Shown one piece after another: positions 1 through 9,201 of a stretch of DNA of 64,000 nt. The notes beneath the pieces are model-generated. The model saw only the letters and a program-made list of their open reading frames with translations. It had not been told where the DNA came from and searched no databases. How positions within the stretch are numbered: position 1 is the first letter of the stretch; each line of letters opens with the position of its first letter. This DNA comes from Spirochaetota bacterium. GTDB lineage: Bacteria > Spirochaetota > UBA4802 > UBA5368. Location of the stretch: NCBI GenBank assembly GCA_004297825.1, contig SCSX01000074.1:1-64000 (forward strand), in the 5' to 3' direction. The position numbers and the translations under genes were made by a program.

Positions 1-1
1 C

Positions 2-1963
2 GAAGTAGGTGCTGTGGTCGCGGCGGAGACCGAAGAGATCGCCGAGGAAGCCCTGAAGCTTATCGCCGTGGAATGGGAAGTTCTCCCTTTCGTGCTTGAT
101 CCCGTTGAAGCCATGAAACCCGGCGCCCCGATCATTCATCCCGAGATTACCAAAACCAACATTTTGCCCAAAGAGTCCGTCGGGGGAGACGATATCTTCG
201 TGAACAGGGGCGATATCGATAAATCGTTCGCGGAAGCGGACGTGATTGTTGAAGACATATCGATCCACCATAATGCCACGCAGGCCTCCCTTGATAACTG
301 GTGCTGCCTGGTGGATTGGACCAAAGACAAATTGACGCTTCGTTCGAATTCCTACGAAACCGATCAATCGAGAATGCACATCAGCCAGATGCTGGGTCTT
401 CCGGTTCATAAAGTCAGGGTGATAAGCTCCTACGTGGGCGGTCAATTCGGCCGCGGGGATACGGGGGATCAGCCCTTTTTCCTTTTCACGGCGCTCCTGT
501 CGAAAAAGACCGGGTGTCCCGTAAAATTCAAGCATACCCGCAGGGAAAGCTTTCACGATTCACGCCAGCCGGCAATTTATACGGGAAAGCTGGGGGCAAA
601 AAGGGACGGGACGATAACCTCGATGTATTTCAAATCAATCGGGAACGCCGGGGCCTACGCCGACCATACGATGTTTGCGTTGAAATTCGCTCCCACGGAA
701 ATTACCGAAGTCGCCTTCGCGCACATACCGAATATCAAAATGGAATCGTACGGAGTGTATACGAATAAACTTCCCGCCTGCATGATGAGGGGCGTCGGCA
801 ACTCCCAGTTCAATTTGATTTTTGGACATGTCGTGGACATGCTTGCCGAAAAACTGGGGATGGACCCGATAGACCTCGCGATCAAGAACTTTGGACATGA
901 GTGGGGGTCCCGGCCCGATAAAAGCCTGGTCGCGGTATTGACCGCGGGAGCCGAAAAAATCGGCTGGCGTGAAAAGCGCCGCAAGCCCGGGGCCGATAAG
1001 GGCGCTCGAAAGCGCGGGGTCGGGTTTTCTTTTCATCCGGCCTGGCATGCCGAATGGCAGGAAACGCGCAGGGGGGAAATACAGGTCGGTATAACGCTAA
1101 ATACCGACTGTACCGTGATACTTGAAGCGCCCACCGTCGAAACGGGTACCGGCTCGAATACCTGCAATGTACTGGGCTGCGCCGAGGCATTGGGCTTTCT
1201 TGGCATCGCATTAGACGATATCCACTGGTCCCATGTCGTGGATACCGAAACAAGCATGAAGGATTGCGTACAGACGGATAGTGCGGTTTCCTACCTGCAG
1301 TCCGAAGTCATTGCTCACGCGGCAAAGGATTTGAAAAACCGTCTTATCGAAAAAGCCGCCATCGTCATGAATCAAAAGGCGGAAGATCTGGATATTGCCG
1401 ACGGGCGCGTGGTTTCAAAAGGGTTGGGCGGCATGACGGTCAGGGAATTGATGAATCATGGCGATCTGACTCCCCTGGTCATTCGAAAAAGCAAGGTTCC
1501 CAACACCGAAAAAACAGGGGTGCCCTACATTGCCACGTTCTCGGAGGTTGAGGTCGATACCGATACGGGAAAAGTCGATATCATCAGGATTGTCGTTGTT
1601 AACGACTGCGGGACCGTCATGTTCGCCTCTGGGGCCGAAGCGCAGCAAATCGGCGGCCAGTGCATTGGGGTCGGCGAGACGTTGACCGAGGAAATCATAT
1701 ACGACCGGGAAACAGGCATCCCCCTTAATTTCAACTGGATCGATTACAAAATCCCGACGATGGCCGATATGCCGGACATAGATCCGGTATTACTCGAGGT
1801 ATGGAAGGGCGCGGGAGAGTACGGCGCCTGTGGAATCGGGGAGGGCACCGTGACCTGCACGCCGCGATCCGTTCTGAACGCCATTTATAACGCCATCGGG
1901 GTCAGAATCAATGATATCCCTGTCAAGCCCGAGAAAGTTCTCAAAGCCCTGGGAAAGGCGTGA
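2..1963 (+). CDS. Molybdenum hydroxylase large (Moco-binding) subunit, 5' partial
   Basis: Large subunit of a xanthine dehydrogenase/aldehyde oxidase-family enzyme, which hydroxylates a substrate with water at a molybdopterin centre and passes electrons through FeS and FAD. The reading frame is open to the left edge and the first visible residues (VGAVVAAETEEIAEEAL) match the end of the family's N-terminal a/b-hammerhead domain, so the true start lies upstream; the GTG at 14 is not the start. Moco-domain landmarks are visible: GGQFGRGD near residue 145, MRGVGNSQ near 260, GTGSNTCNVLGCAEALG near 380 and a C-terminal GACGIGEG whose Glu matches the catalytic base. The FAD subunit begins 9 bases downstream. 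The substrate cannot be told. The [2Fe-2S] subunit is not in view and may lie upstream. Confidence 0.9.
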   Translation, partial: EVGAVVAAETEEIAEEALKLIAVEWEVLPFVLDPVEAMKPGAPIIHPEITKTNILPKESVGGDDIFVNRGDIDKSFAEADVIVEDISIHHNATQASLDNWCCLVDWTKDKLTLRSNSYETDQSRMHISQMLGLPVHKVRVISSYVGGQFGRGDTGDQPFFLFTALLSKKTGCPVKFKHTRRESFHDSRQPAIYTGKLGAKRDGTITSMYFKSIGNAGAYADHTMFALKFAPTEITEVAFAHIPNIKMESYGVYTNKLPACMMRGVGNSQFNLIFGHVVDMLAEKLGMDPIDLAIKNFGHEWGSRPDKSLVAVLTAGAEKIGWREKRRKPGADKGARKRGVGFSFHPAWHAEWQETRRGEIQVGITLNTDCTVILEAPTVETGTGSNTCNVLGCAEALGFLGIALDDIHWSHVVDTETSMKDCVQTDSAVSYLQSEVIAHAAKDLKNRLIEKAAIVMNQKAEDLDIADGRVVSKGLGGMTVRELMNHGDLTPLVIRKSKVPNTEKTGVPYIATFSEVEVDTDTGKVDIIRIVVVNDCGTVMFASGAEAQQIGGQCIGVGETLTEEIIYDRETGIPLNFNWIDYKIPTMADMPDIDPVLLEVWKGAGEYGACGIGEGTVTCTPRSVLNAIYNAIGVRINDIPVKPEKVLKALGKA

Positions 1964-1972
1964 GGTGTATTC

Positions 1973-4339
1973 ATGAAGAAATTCAAGTATATCGCGGCAA
2001 GCTCCCTCAAACAGGCGGAATCCGCCTTGTCGAACACCGGGAAGGATAAACCCGCAAAACTGCTGGCGGGTGGTACCGACCTGCTCGGCGTTCTCAAGGA
2101 TAAAGTTCATCCGGAAAGTCCCGGGACGATCGTTGATATTAAAAGCGTCCCGGAACTGAGCTATATTCGCAGCGACGGGAAAGGCCTTCGAATCGGCGCC
2201 ATGACCAGGCTTCAGGAGATTGCATCAAGTGAAGAGATCAAGGAGAACTACAGGCTGCTGGCGCTGGCGGCCCGTTCCGTAGCCTCGCCGCAGATAAGAA
2301 ACATGGCGACCCTGGGCGGTAATATCTGCCAGGAGCCGCGATGCTGGTATTATCGCGCCCCGGATAACCGGTTCCATTGCCTGAGAAAAGGCGGCACCAA
2401 GTGCAGCGCGGTGCTCGGAGAAAACCGGTACCATTCGATATTCGGCGGCATCTGGGCGGGTTCTCCCTCGTGCACGCACACGTGCCCTGGCAATGTTGAA
2501 ATACCGGAATATATGCGCGCGATGAGATCCGGTGAAACACGCGCGGCTGCAACAACAGTACTCTTGAATAATCCCATGCCTGCATTGACGGGGAGGGTGT
2601 GTCCTCATTATTGCGAATCGGCATGTAACCGGGGTGGGTTTGACGAATCGGTTTCCATCCGGAATGTCGAACGTTTCCTGGGAGATTACATTCTCGCTCA
2701 TTCGGCACAATTCATGAAGTCTCCCCAAAAGCAATCGGCGAAATCCGTCGCGATCGTCGGATCGGGGCCCGCAGGACTTTCGGCGGCCTACTACCTGAGG
2801 GTCCGGGGATATAAAGTAACGGTGTTCGATAAGATGCCGGAGGCCGGAGGAATGCTCACCTACTGTATTCCCGGCTATCGTCTGCCAAAAGATGTGGTGA
2901 GAAAGCAGATCAAGGCTTATGAAAAAATGGGCATAAAATTTGTGCTGAATGCCCGCATAGGTGAAAAAGGATTAACGCTGCGCGATCTCAGGAATAAATT
3001 CAACAGCGTTTTCCTAGCGACGGGAACCTGGGAGCAGAAATCTCTTCGGCTGGAAAAATCGGACCTGCTCACTTCCGGAATGGAATTTCTAACCCATATA
3101 GAGCGGAACAGGCAGCACTATGCCGGCAGTACTGTTCTTGTTATTGGCGGAGGCAATGTCGCGATCGATGTCGCCATCAGCGCACTGCGAATCGGCGCGA
3201 GGGAAGTTACGATGGTCTGCCTCGAGGATAGAAAGACAATGCCCGCTTTTCCAGAAGAAATCGATCAGGCCCTTCATGAAGGCGTCAAGGTCATGAATTC
3301 TCTGGGACCCCATAAGATAATGGAATCAAACGGCCGGTTAACCGGCATAGAATTCGCTGCGTGTACGCGAGTTTTCGATGAACAGGGACGTTTTAATCCC
3401 GAGTTCGACATGTCAAAGAGCACAATCGTGCAGGCTGATAAAATCATTCTCGCCATCGGTCAATCCGCGGAACTGGCCTATGCCGGTAAATCGATCAAAC
3501 TTGATCGGGGACTGATCAAAATACACCCGGAAACCGCCGCTACAAGCATGGCCGGGGTGTTCGCGGGCGGCGATGCGACAAGCGGTCCTTCATCCGTCAT
3601 TGCAGCCGCCGCCTCGGGACGAAGAGCCGCGACGTCCATCGATGCCTTTCTCTCCGGCGGGAAAAACAAAACCGGCCCAGTCGAAAAAACGGTTTACCGG
3701 GATGGATTCCTGGAAACGAACAACCGTTGCTATGACAGGACCGAGAGGGTTAAGCCTGAATGCGTTCAGACTTCGTGTAAAAGCCTCGATGCGGAAGATA
3801 CCTCCACTTTGGACAGCCAATCCGTGGATTCCGAGATTCAGCGCTGTTTGAATTGCGGGTGCGTGGCCGTGAACGCCTCGGATATTGCCCCCGCGCTCAT
3901 CGCACTTGACGCGGTTATCAGAACGACGAAAAAGAAAGTCAACGCGGAGGATTTCTTTTCAATCGGGAAGGCCCTGGATTCCGATGAGATTGTAACCGAG
4001 ATCGAAATTCCGGCCCAAAGAAAAAAGAATTCACAGCACTATATCAAGTTCAGGATCAGAAACTCAATGGATTTTCCCATCGTGAGCCTGGCTTCCGTAT
4101 TGAGTTCCGATAAGGGCGTGTTTACGCGGACAAAGATCATTCTAAACGCGATTGCGCCCATTCCCCTGAGAATGACCGCCGTCGAAAAATATTTAACAGG
4201 GAAAGAGGCAACGGAAGCGGTGGCCCAGGAGGCCGGAGAGATAGCGGCCCGGGACGCCAAGCCGCTATCCGGGAACAAATATAAAATTCAGATCATGAAG
4301 GCATTGATCAAGAAAGCCATTCTTGAAGCAGGCGACTGA
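1973..4339 (+). CDS. Molybdenum hydroxylase FAD subunit with an internal GltD-like FAD/NAD(P) oxidoreductase domain
   Basis: Residues 1-160 are the N-terminal half of a CO dehydrogenase/xanthine dehydrogenase FAD subunit (AGGTDLL near 32, ATLGGN near 112, CWYYR near 124, KCSAVLGENRYH near 143). The family fold is then interrupted. Residues about 165-620 form a glutamate-synthase-small-subunit-like module with two Cys clusters (CTHTCPGN near 167; VCPHYCESACNR near 209), a FAD motif GSGPAG near 263 and an NAD(P) motif VIGGGNVAIDVA near 390. The first domain resumes at CGCVAVNASDIAPALIALDA near 625 and runs through the C-terminal FAD-subunit domain. The length is more than twice that of a normal FAD subunit (about 290). 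I infer that the insert couples the enzyme to NAD(P)(H) or ferredoxin. It is co-transcribed with the large subunit. A conventional split in two genes is excluded because the frame is continuous. Confidence 0.88.
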   Translation: MKKFKYIAASSLKQAESALSNTGKDKPAKLLAGGTDLLGVLKDKVHPESPGTIVDIKSVPELSYIRSDGKGLRIGAMTRLQEIASSEEIKENYRLLALAARSVASPQIRNMATLGGNICQEPRCWYYRAPDNRFHCLRKGGTKCSAVLGENRYHSIFGGIWAGSPSCTHTCPGNVEIPEYMRAMRSGETRAAATTVLLNNPMPALTGRVCPHYCESACNRGGFDESVSIRNVERFLGDYILAHSAQFMKSPQKQSAKSVAIVGSGPAGLSAAYYLRVRGYKVTVFDKMPEAGGMLTYCIPGYRLPKDVVRKQIKAYEKMGIKFVLNARIGEKGLTLRDLRNKFNSVFLATGTWEQKSLRLEKSDLLTSGMEFLTHIERNRQHYAGSTVLVIGGGNVAIDVAISALRIGAREVTMVCLEDRKTMPAFPEEIDQALHEGVKVMNSLGPHKIMESNGRLTGIEFAACTRVFDEQGRFNPEFDMSKSTIVQADKIILAIGQSAELAYAGKSIKLDRGLIKIHPETAATSMAGVFAGGDATSGPSSVIAAAASGRRAATSIDAFLSGGKNKTGPVEKTVYRDGFLETNNRCYDRTERVKPECVQTSCKSLDAEDTSTLDSQSVDSEIQRCLNCGCVAVNASDIAPALIALDAVIRTTKKKVNAEDFFSIGKALDSDEIVTEIEIPAQRKKNSQHYIKFRIRNSMDFPIVSLASVLSSDKGVFTRTKIILNAIAPIPLRMTAVEKYLTGKEATEAVAQEAGEIAARDAKPLSGNKYKIQIMKALIKKAILEAGD

Positions 4340-4369
4340 TTATGACTCACTTGTCCATTCCGTGCGGAT

Positions 4370-4440
4370 AACAGCGAGCTGAATCAGATTCATGGGGCGA
4401 AATAACATGTCACGATAGAAAATATCGCTGACTCGCTGTT
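4370..4440. repeat. Widely spaced inverted repeat after the molybdenum hydroxylase operon
   Basis: AACAGCGAG (4370-4378) and CTCGCTGTT (4432-4440) are perfect 9-base complements separated by 53 bases, 30 bases after the FAD-subunit stop. No U-tract follows, so this is not a classical terminator. It may fold in the 3' end of the mRNA. The rest of the gap to 4568 is AT-rich with no gene seen. Confidence 0.4.
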
Positions 4441-4568
4441 GGTAAATAACTAAACCAGTTTAATTATTACTATTACAAGAATAACGACTACTAAAAGACC
4501 TATGATACCCATATAAACTCCTGAAGTTGTAAATTATATTATAAAATAATATACAGACCTGGTAATTG

Positions 4569-5690
4569 TCAACTTCTAAAAATGACCCTCTCGTTTTTTA
4601 ACAGATGTCGGCTTATTACCAACAAGAAAAATGAATAAACCATGGTAACGGAAATAGAAACAATTATAAATAAAACTTCATGTCGATTGAAAATAGCGGA
4701 ACGGATTAAATACGCCAAGTTCAACACCGGCACGAGAAGATAGAGCGTATTGATCGTAAATGGATCGCTGGCAACAAGGCCGCTGGATAAGGCCGAACAC
4801 AGAATAATCACGGGGAGAGTCAGGATCGTTCCCTCCCTGATCGATTTCGCATACAGGCCGATAACCATTCCCGCGGTGGAAAAAAGTATAATTGAAAAAA
4901 AAGTCATGATAAAAATCAGGGCAATATTTGTTATTCCGCAATACTCAAGCAATGATATCCCCCCGGTAATTCCGGGATAAAATTGCGAGCTTACGATCAA
5001 GCCGGCAAGCAGCGATACGATGGCCGTGAGCCCGATTACCGACGCGGCAAGTACTTTCCCCATTATGATCGTCAGATGAGAAATATTGCAGCTCAATAGA
5101 ATCTCAATAGTCGAGCGTTCCTTCTCGCCCGAGCTCATGTCAATTACGCTGGACATCGTCGAAGATGCGGCAAACACCATGAGTAAAACGGGCAATAGAA
5201 GCGAAAGGGTCAAAAGGGTTTTGTTCTCTTTCTCGCTGCGTATTGCTGAAAAGGTGATCAACGGATTCCCTGCCGCGGCCCCCGGCCCGTTAAAATGTGA
5301 TTTGAATAAATTCTCTATTTTAACGAATGCAAGCGCCGAGCCCCTCCTTGCCGGATCATAATGAATTATAATGGACAGATACTTTCCGTCGGATTTTGTC
5401 GTAACAATATGGAGATCGGCGTTACCGTGTGCAATCGTTTTTGAAGGGGATTCCGGATCTATAAATTGAGTATTACCGAATGATTCCAGGATCATGTTCT
5501 TTAAATGAGTTTCATCCCCGGAGATGATTATCCGCGCCGGTTCTTTAAATTCCTCGCCGGATGTAGTCTGCGATGTTAAAAATAAAAGCAGGGGAACGAT
5601 AATCGCAGGCAAAAGAATCGCCGCGGCAATCGTGCGCTTGTCGCGTATCTGGTCGAGTATTTCCTTGCGGATGATTACCGTAAATTTCAT
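4569..5690 (-). CDS. ABC-2 family permease (NatB-like)
   Basis: Membrane subunit of an ABC exporter. The N-terminus has the typical cytosolic helix of ABC-2/NatB permeases (KEILDQIRDKRTI) followed by a first transmembrane segment near residues 22-40 and a large external loop (about 41-160). At least five further hydrophobic segments follow, with the family signature around SSGEKERSTIEILLSC near 190. The length of 373 suits the NatB/YhaP group, which exports Na+ or small molecules, although the substrate cannot be inferred. Its start follows the ATPase stop by one base, so the two are translationally coupled. Confidence 0.87.
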   Translation of the reverse strand: MKFTVIIRKEILDQIRDKRTIAAAILLPAIIVPLLLFLTSQTTSGEEFKEPARIIISGDETHLKNMILESFGNTQFIDPESPSKTIAHGNADLHIVTTKSDGKYLSIIIHYDPARRGSALAFVKIENLFKSHFNGPGAAAGNPLITFSAIRSEKENKTLLTLSLLLPVLLMVFAASSTMSSVIDMSSGEKERSTIEILLSCNISHLTIIMGKVLAASVIGLTAIVSLLAGLIVSSQFYPGITGGISLLEYCGITNIALIFIMTFFSIILFSTAGMVIGLYAKSIREGTILTLPVIILCSALSSGLVASDPFTINTLYLLVPVLNLAYLIRSAIFNRHEVLFIIVSISVTMVYSFFLLVISRHLLKNERVIFRS

Positions 5691-5691
5691 A

Positions 5692-6402
5692 TTACTCTTT
5701 AATGTAAAATGTCAGATCTTTCCCATGCTCGGACAGGTAGGATTCAACTTTTTTATCGCAATTGATTTTCCCTTTATGTATAACGATGATTCTATCGGCG
5801 CAGGTGAAGATCTCGTCGGCGTTGTGGCTCGAGAATAAAACCGTTTTACCGTTCTCCTTTTGCTTCAGTATGATCCGTTTGACCGCGTTGCCGGCGATTA
5901 TATCAAGACCCGTTGAAGGTTCATCGAGTATGACGAATTCGGGATCCGTGATCAGGGTCCTGGCGATCGCGGTCCTCTGTTTCATTCCCCTGGAAAATGT
6001 GGAGACTCTATCGTTCAGAAAATCAGAAAGCGAGAGTTCGCCGGCAAGCGTTTCAAGCATTCCGCGGTACGATGATTTACTTATTCCGTTGAGCGCCGCA
6101 TGGTATATGATATTCTCCCGCGCGCTGAGACGGTCGTAAAGTGAGCCTTCGCCGGAAAAAAGCGTACTCGTTTTACCCCTGAGGTATTCCGGGGATTCGT
6201 TGTAATGCATGTTGTCAAGGGTGATGGATCCCCTGTCGGGTTTCAGGATCATCGATAAAATTCTGATCAACGTCGTTTTCCCCGCGCCATTCTCCCCCAC
6301 CAGCGCGACAGCCTCTCCTTTATTTATAGAAAAAGATATATCCGAGAGAACCATCCCTTTTTTCAGGGGAAAACTTTTGCAAATGTCGGTTACGTGCAGC
6401 AT
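5692..6402 (-). CDS. ABC transporter ATP-binding protein (NatA-like)
   Basis: Nucleotide-binding subunit pairing with the downstream permease. Visible motifs are Walker A GENGAGKTTL near residue 34, a signature loop read as STFSRGMKQRTA, Walker B FVILDEPSTGLD and the switch His in SSHNADEI. The chosen ATG (6402) begins MLHVTDICKSFPL, the normal start of this family, with a GGAG 14 bases upstream. An upstream in-frame start at 6537 would add about 45 residues with no family similarity and lower GC. The product of 236 residues is a standard length. Nothing in the sequence identifies the cargo. Confidence 0.87.
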   Translation of the reverse strand: MLHVTDICKSFPLKKGMVLSDISFSINKGEAVALVGENGAGKTTLIRILSMILKPDRGSITLDNMHYNESPEYLRGKTSTLFSGEGSLYDRLSARENIIYHAALNGISKSSYRGMLETLAGELSLSDFLNDRVSTFSRGMKQRTAIARTLITDPEFVILDEPSTGLDIIAGNAVKRIILKQKENGKTVLFSSHNADEIFTCADRIIVIHKGKINCDKKVESYLSEHGKDLTFYIKE

Positions 6403-6588
6403 GGGGATATAAACCGCTCCAAGTATGATTTGATCAATAAAATTATGGATAAAGCAATTGGCTTGTAATTTACAAACACTATTTGTATTAGTAATAGAAT
6501 TCAACTCGAAATATTGCGCCGGACCAGATATCTTCAATGGAATAAGGATCTAAAATAGATTAACGAATTTACTAATAGACGGGACTTT

Positions 6589-7056
6589 ATGCAGATACTA
6601 ATCGACGCCGATGCGACACCGGTCGTAATAAAAGAAATACTCTTCAAGGCCGCTGAACGGAATAGAATACCGCTAATCCTTGTGGCGAATCAGCCCATGA
6701 AATCTCCCGAATCTCAATTCATATCATCAATCATCGTTGCCGCGGGACCGGATGAGGCCGATGACCGAATAGCCGAAATTGCCCGGCCGGGAGACCTGGT
6801 AATCACCGCGGATATACCGTTGGCCGACCGTGTGGTGACGCGGGGGGCATTCGCGCTTAATCCACGGGGAGAATTCTATACCAGGGAAAATATAAAAGAG
6901 CGACTTGCCATGCGCGACTTGATGGACGATCTCAGGAGCAGCGGCATCAGTACGGGGAATCAGGCGGCATTCTCAAGTCGCGACCGGCAGAAATTCGCGA
7001 ACCAGCTTGACCGGTTTCTTACAAAACACAAAAAAAGCACGGATGCCGATGACTAA
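6589..7056 (+). CDS. yaiI: YaiI/YqxD family protein (DUF188, PIN-like)
   Basis: Complete 155-residue member of the widespread UPF0178 family. The start MQILIDADATPVV carries the conserved acidic DAD motif of the PIN-like nuclease fold, and the conserved block DLVITADIPLADRVV lies near residues 70-85. NPRGEFYT and the C-terminal basic helix also match the family. The biochemical role is unknown; a nuclease activity is inferred from fold only. It overlaps the start of the following peptidase gene by 14 bases, so the two are probably co-transcribed. It is divergent from the ABC transporter genes, sharing the gap 6403-6588. Confidence 0.85.
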   Translation: MQILIDADATPVVIKEILFKAAERNRIPLILVANQPMKSPESQFISSIIVAAGPDEADDRIAEIARPGDLVITADIPLADRVVTRGAFALNPRGEFYTRENIKERLAMRDLMDDLRSSGISTGNQAAFSSRDRQKFANQLDRFLTKHKKSTDADD

Positions 7057-8020
7057 AAAACACATATTTGCTTTGTATGCCATCCTTCTTCTCATGTTTT
7101 CCGGCACCTGGATACATGCGGTGTTGAAGGATGACCGCGCACCCATTCACACGGTCGCCGATGCCCACGCGCAACCCGGGGGCGTGATCTCATTGGTATG
7201 CTCCGCGCCGCCCGCCAGACAGCTTAGCCCGATCCTCAACCAGTCGAGCGCGTATCCCGGCGACTGCATAAGCCTGTATATCGCGCACGCGAAAGGGCCC
7301 GGTCAATTTTCCGTGTCCGCGCCGTTTTATGAAAAGCCGCTCACCTTTTACCCGTACCGGGACGGGTATGCAGGCCTGGTGCCGATATACGCCTGGCTGA
7401 AACCGGGCGATTACCAGATCAGGGTGAAGGACCTGGTCGCGAATACCGAAACGTCATTGTCCGTAAAGATATTGCCCAAGACCTTCGATGTTCAGTATCT
7501 ATGGGTTGCCGAAACCACCGCGGCGATACTTAGCGATGAAAACACGGCGAAGGACCAGGCCTATTTTGACGCCGCGAGGGCCAATCCGATTCGCGAGAAG
7601 CTGTGGGATGGGCCGTTCGTTCAGCCGGCCCAGGGAACAATCACGACCTCGTACAATTCCATGCGCTATACGAACGGCAATCCCGTTCCCACCCGCCACC
7701 TCGCGATCGATATCGGTAACGCCGAGGGAACGCCCGTGATGGCCGCCAATAACGGGAAGGTCGTCCTGGCCAGGAAGCTAATCGTGCCCGGGAATACCGT
7801 GGTCATCGACCACGGTATGGGAATATTCACGTCTTCCGTGCACCTGAGCGAAATTGTCGTGGAAGAGGGCAGGCGTGTCGCGAAAGGCGATATGATCGGA
7901 AAGATGGGCTCGACGGGCTACGCCGCGGGTGCGCACCTTCACTTCGCGGTCTGGAAGGAGGGCACGTTTATCAATCCAAACTTCCTGTTCGTGACTGATC
8001 CTGTTGCCTACTCAGAATGA
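7043..8020 (+). CDS. M23-family metallopeptidase, secreted or membrane-anchored
   Basis: LytM-type peptidase likely acting on peptidoglycan in the periplasm. From the ATG at 7043 the product has a short basic N-terminus and a hydrophobic signal segment (HIFALYAILLLMFSGTW). Next come an all-beta region and a C-terminal M23 domain (about residues 190-315) with the zinc motifs HLAID and HLHF intact, plus the conserved GTPVMAANNGKV and GSTGYAAGAHLHF blocks. An ATG at 7049 is equally possible; an in-frame ATG at 7007 would put 12 polar residues before the signal segment and lies deeper in yaiI. Intact zinc ligands argue for an active enzyme rather than a scaffold. Confidence 0.88.
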   Translation: MPMTKKHIFALYAILLLMFSGTWIHAVLKDDRAPIHTVADAHAQPGGVISLVCSAPPARQLSPILNQSSAYPGDCISLYIAHAKGPGQFSVSAPFYEKPLTFYPYRDGYAGLVPIYAWLKPGDYQIRVKDLVANTETSLSVKILPKTFDVQYLWVAETTAAILSDENTAKDQAYFDAARANPIREKLWDGPFVQPAQGTITTSYNSMRYTNGNPVPTRHLAIDIGNAEGTPVMAANNGKVVLARKLIVPGNTVVIDHGMGIFTSSVHLSEIVVEEGRRVAKGDMIGKMGSTGYAAGAHLHFAVWKEGTFINPNFLFVTDPVAYSE

Positions 8021-8057
8021 TAGCAGTGATACCGGGAAAACCGCCCCAGATATACTG

Positions 8058-8121
8058 AACCGCGAATGCACGCGAATAGACGCGAATATCGTCCATATCA
8101 AATATTTAATTCGCGTTCATT
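8058..8121. repeat. Dispersed 10-base-periodic repeat, partial copy
   Basis: Three head-to-tail 10-mers begin with CGCGAAT or a close variant at 8061, 8071 and 8081. They are followed at 8109-8121 by the complementary ATTCGCGTTCATT. A fuller palindromic copy of the same element is at 43244-43318. The element lies between two convergent genes and has no coding potential. The right arm here is cut short relative to the other copy. Confidence 0.65.
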
Positions 8122-8168
8122 AGATCGGTGTGTGAAAGGCGGTGCCTGCGCGCACGTGCGTCCGCGCG

Positions 8169-8951
8169 TCAATCCCTGTTCATCCCCCCCAGGCAGTGCA
8201 TGAAAATCCCCGCGGCGACCCCCACGTTGAGCGAATCGGTGTGAGACTCTATGGGTATCGTCAGTTCCTTGTCGCATAGCGCGCGCCACTGCGCGGAGAG
8301 GCCGGTCGCCTCGTTCCCGAAGACGAGCGCGTGCCTGCGGGCCGGCGCGAACCCATGAAGGGGGGTGGCCGATTCGGAAAGCACCGTGCCGTACAGCGCG
8401 AAACCGTTCCGCTTCAGGAAGGCGCAATCGAGCGCCTCGTCGCCCATGTCCGCGAGAAGCATTTTGAAGGGGGCGCCCATGGAGGCCTTGAGCGCCATGC
8501 GGCTAAGGGGATCGCAGCATTGGGGTCCGATAATGAGGCCTCCGTAGCCGAACGCCGCAGCCGTGCGCATGATGCTCCCCAGGTTCGCGGGGGAGCCGAT
8601 ATCGGGACAGATGACAACTTTTTCGATGGACGGATTGTCCTCCACGCACGAGCACACCGTGCGGGAGGAGGGCCGCCGGGATGCGGCCATCACACCCCGG
8701 TGGAAGCGGAATCCTGCCAGGGCCTCCATTTCGGCGTCGCTTTTCACCAGGAGAGGAACGTTCCCTCCCGCGCGCGCGGCATATTCATCGGCCATCCGCG
8801 CGCCGGCGAGCACGCAGAGGACCTCCCAGCCGGAGGCGAGCATCCGGTCCACCAGGAGCCGGCCCTCGGCGATTACGATTCCTTCCCGCCGGAGGTCGCG
8901 GTCCTTAAGCCCCGCGAACAATCCCGCATCAATGACGGTCTTCCGGCGCAT
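8169..8951 (-). CDS. SpoU/TrmH-family RNA 2'-O-methyltransferase
   Basis: Methylates the ribose of tRNA or rRNA using S-adenosylmethionine through a trefoil-knot fold. The C-terminal half shows the three SpoU motifs: SPANLGSIMRTAAAFG near residue 119, LVFGNEATGLS near 205 and IPIESHTDSLNVGVAAGIF near 230. The N-terminal 100 residues resemble the substrate-binding domain of the family. The start at ATG 8951 has GGAG nine bases upstream; a TTG at 8969 is possible but weaker. Its exact RNA target cannot be assigned. It is a single gene convergent with the M23 peptidase. Confidence 0.88.
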   Translation of the reverse strand: MRRKTVIDAGLFAGLKDRDLRREGIVIAEGRLLVDRMLASGWEVLCVLAGARMADEYAARAGGNVPLLVKSDAEMEALAGFRFHRGVMAASRRPSSRTVCSCVEDNPSIEKVVICPDIGSPANLGSIMRTAAAFGYGGLIIGPQCCDPLSRMALKASMGAPFKMLLADMGDEALDCAFLKRNGFALYGTVLSESATPLHGFAPARRHALVFGNEATGLSAQWRALCDKELTIPIESHTDSLNVGVAAGIFMHCLGGMNRD

Positions 8952-9201
8952 CAGCGCCCGCTCCGACAATTTCCGTATTTGAGCACGATTATCTCCCTGC
9001 CTGCGATTTCATTTTCCGACGGTGCCGGTCGTACGCCCGACCCGACCATGCGGGGACGATAGCACGGGGGCGCCGTCGCGTCAAGAGAAGGGGAATGTCC
9101 GGGCGCATTTCGAAAAAGTTCATTGTGCGGACACCAGCATTTATGCTTGATATTTTCGAAGTAAACCGGCCGTAGTTAGGGCATGGGGGAGGGGGCAATC
9201 C

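Noticed and set aside
14-16. GTG as the start of the molybdenum hydroxylase large subunit
   Set aside because: The frame continues upstream to the window edge and the first residues match the interior of the family, so the gene is cut by the window.
8061-8090. Tandem 10-mers as a CRISPR array
   Set aside because: Units are contiguous with no spacers, and no cas genes are in the window.
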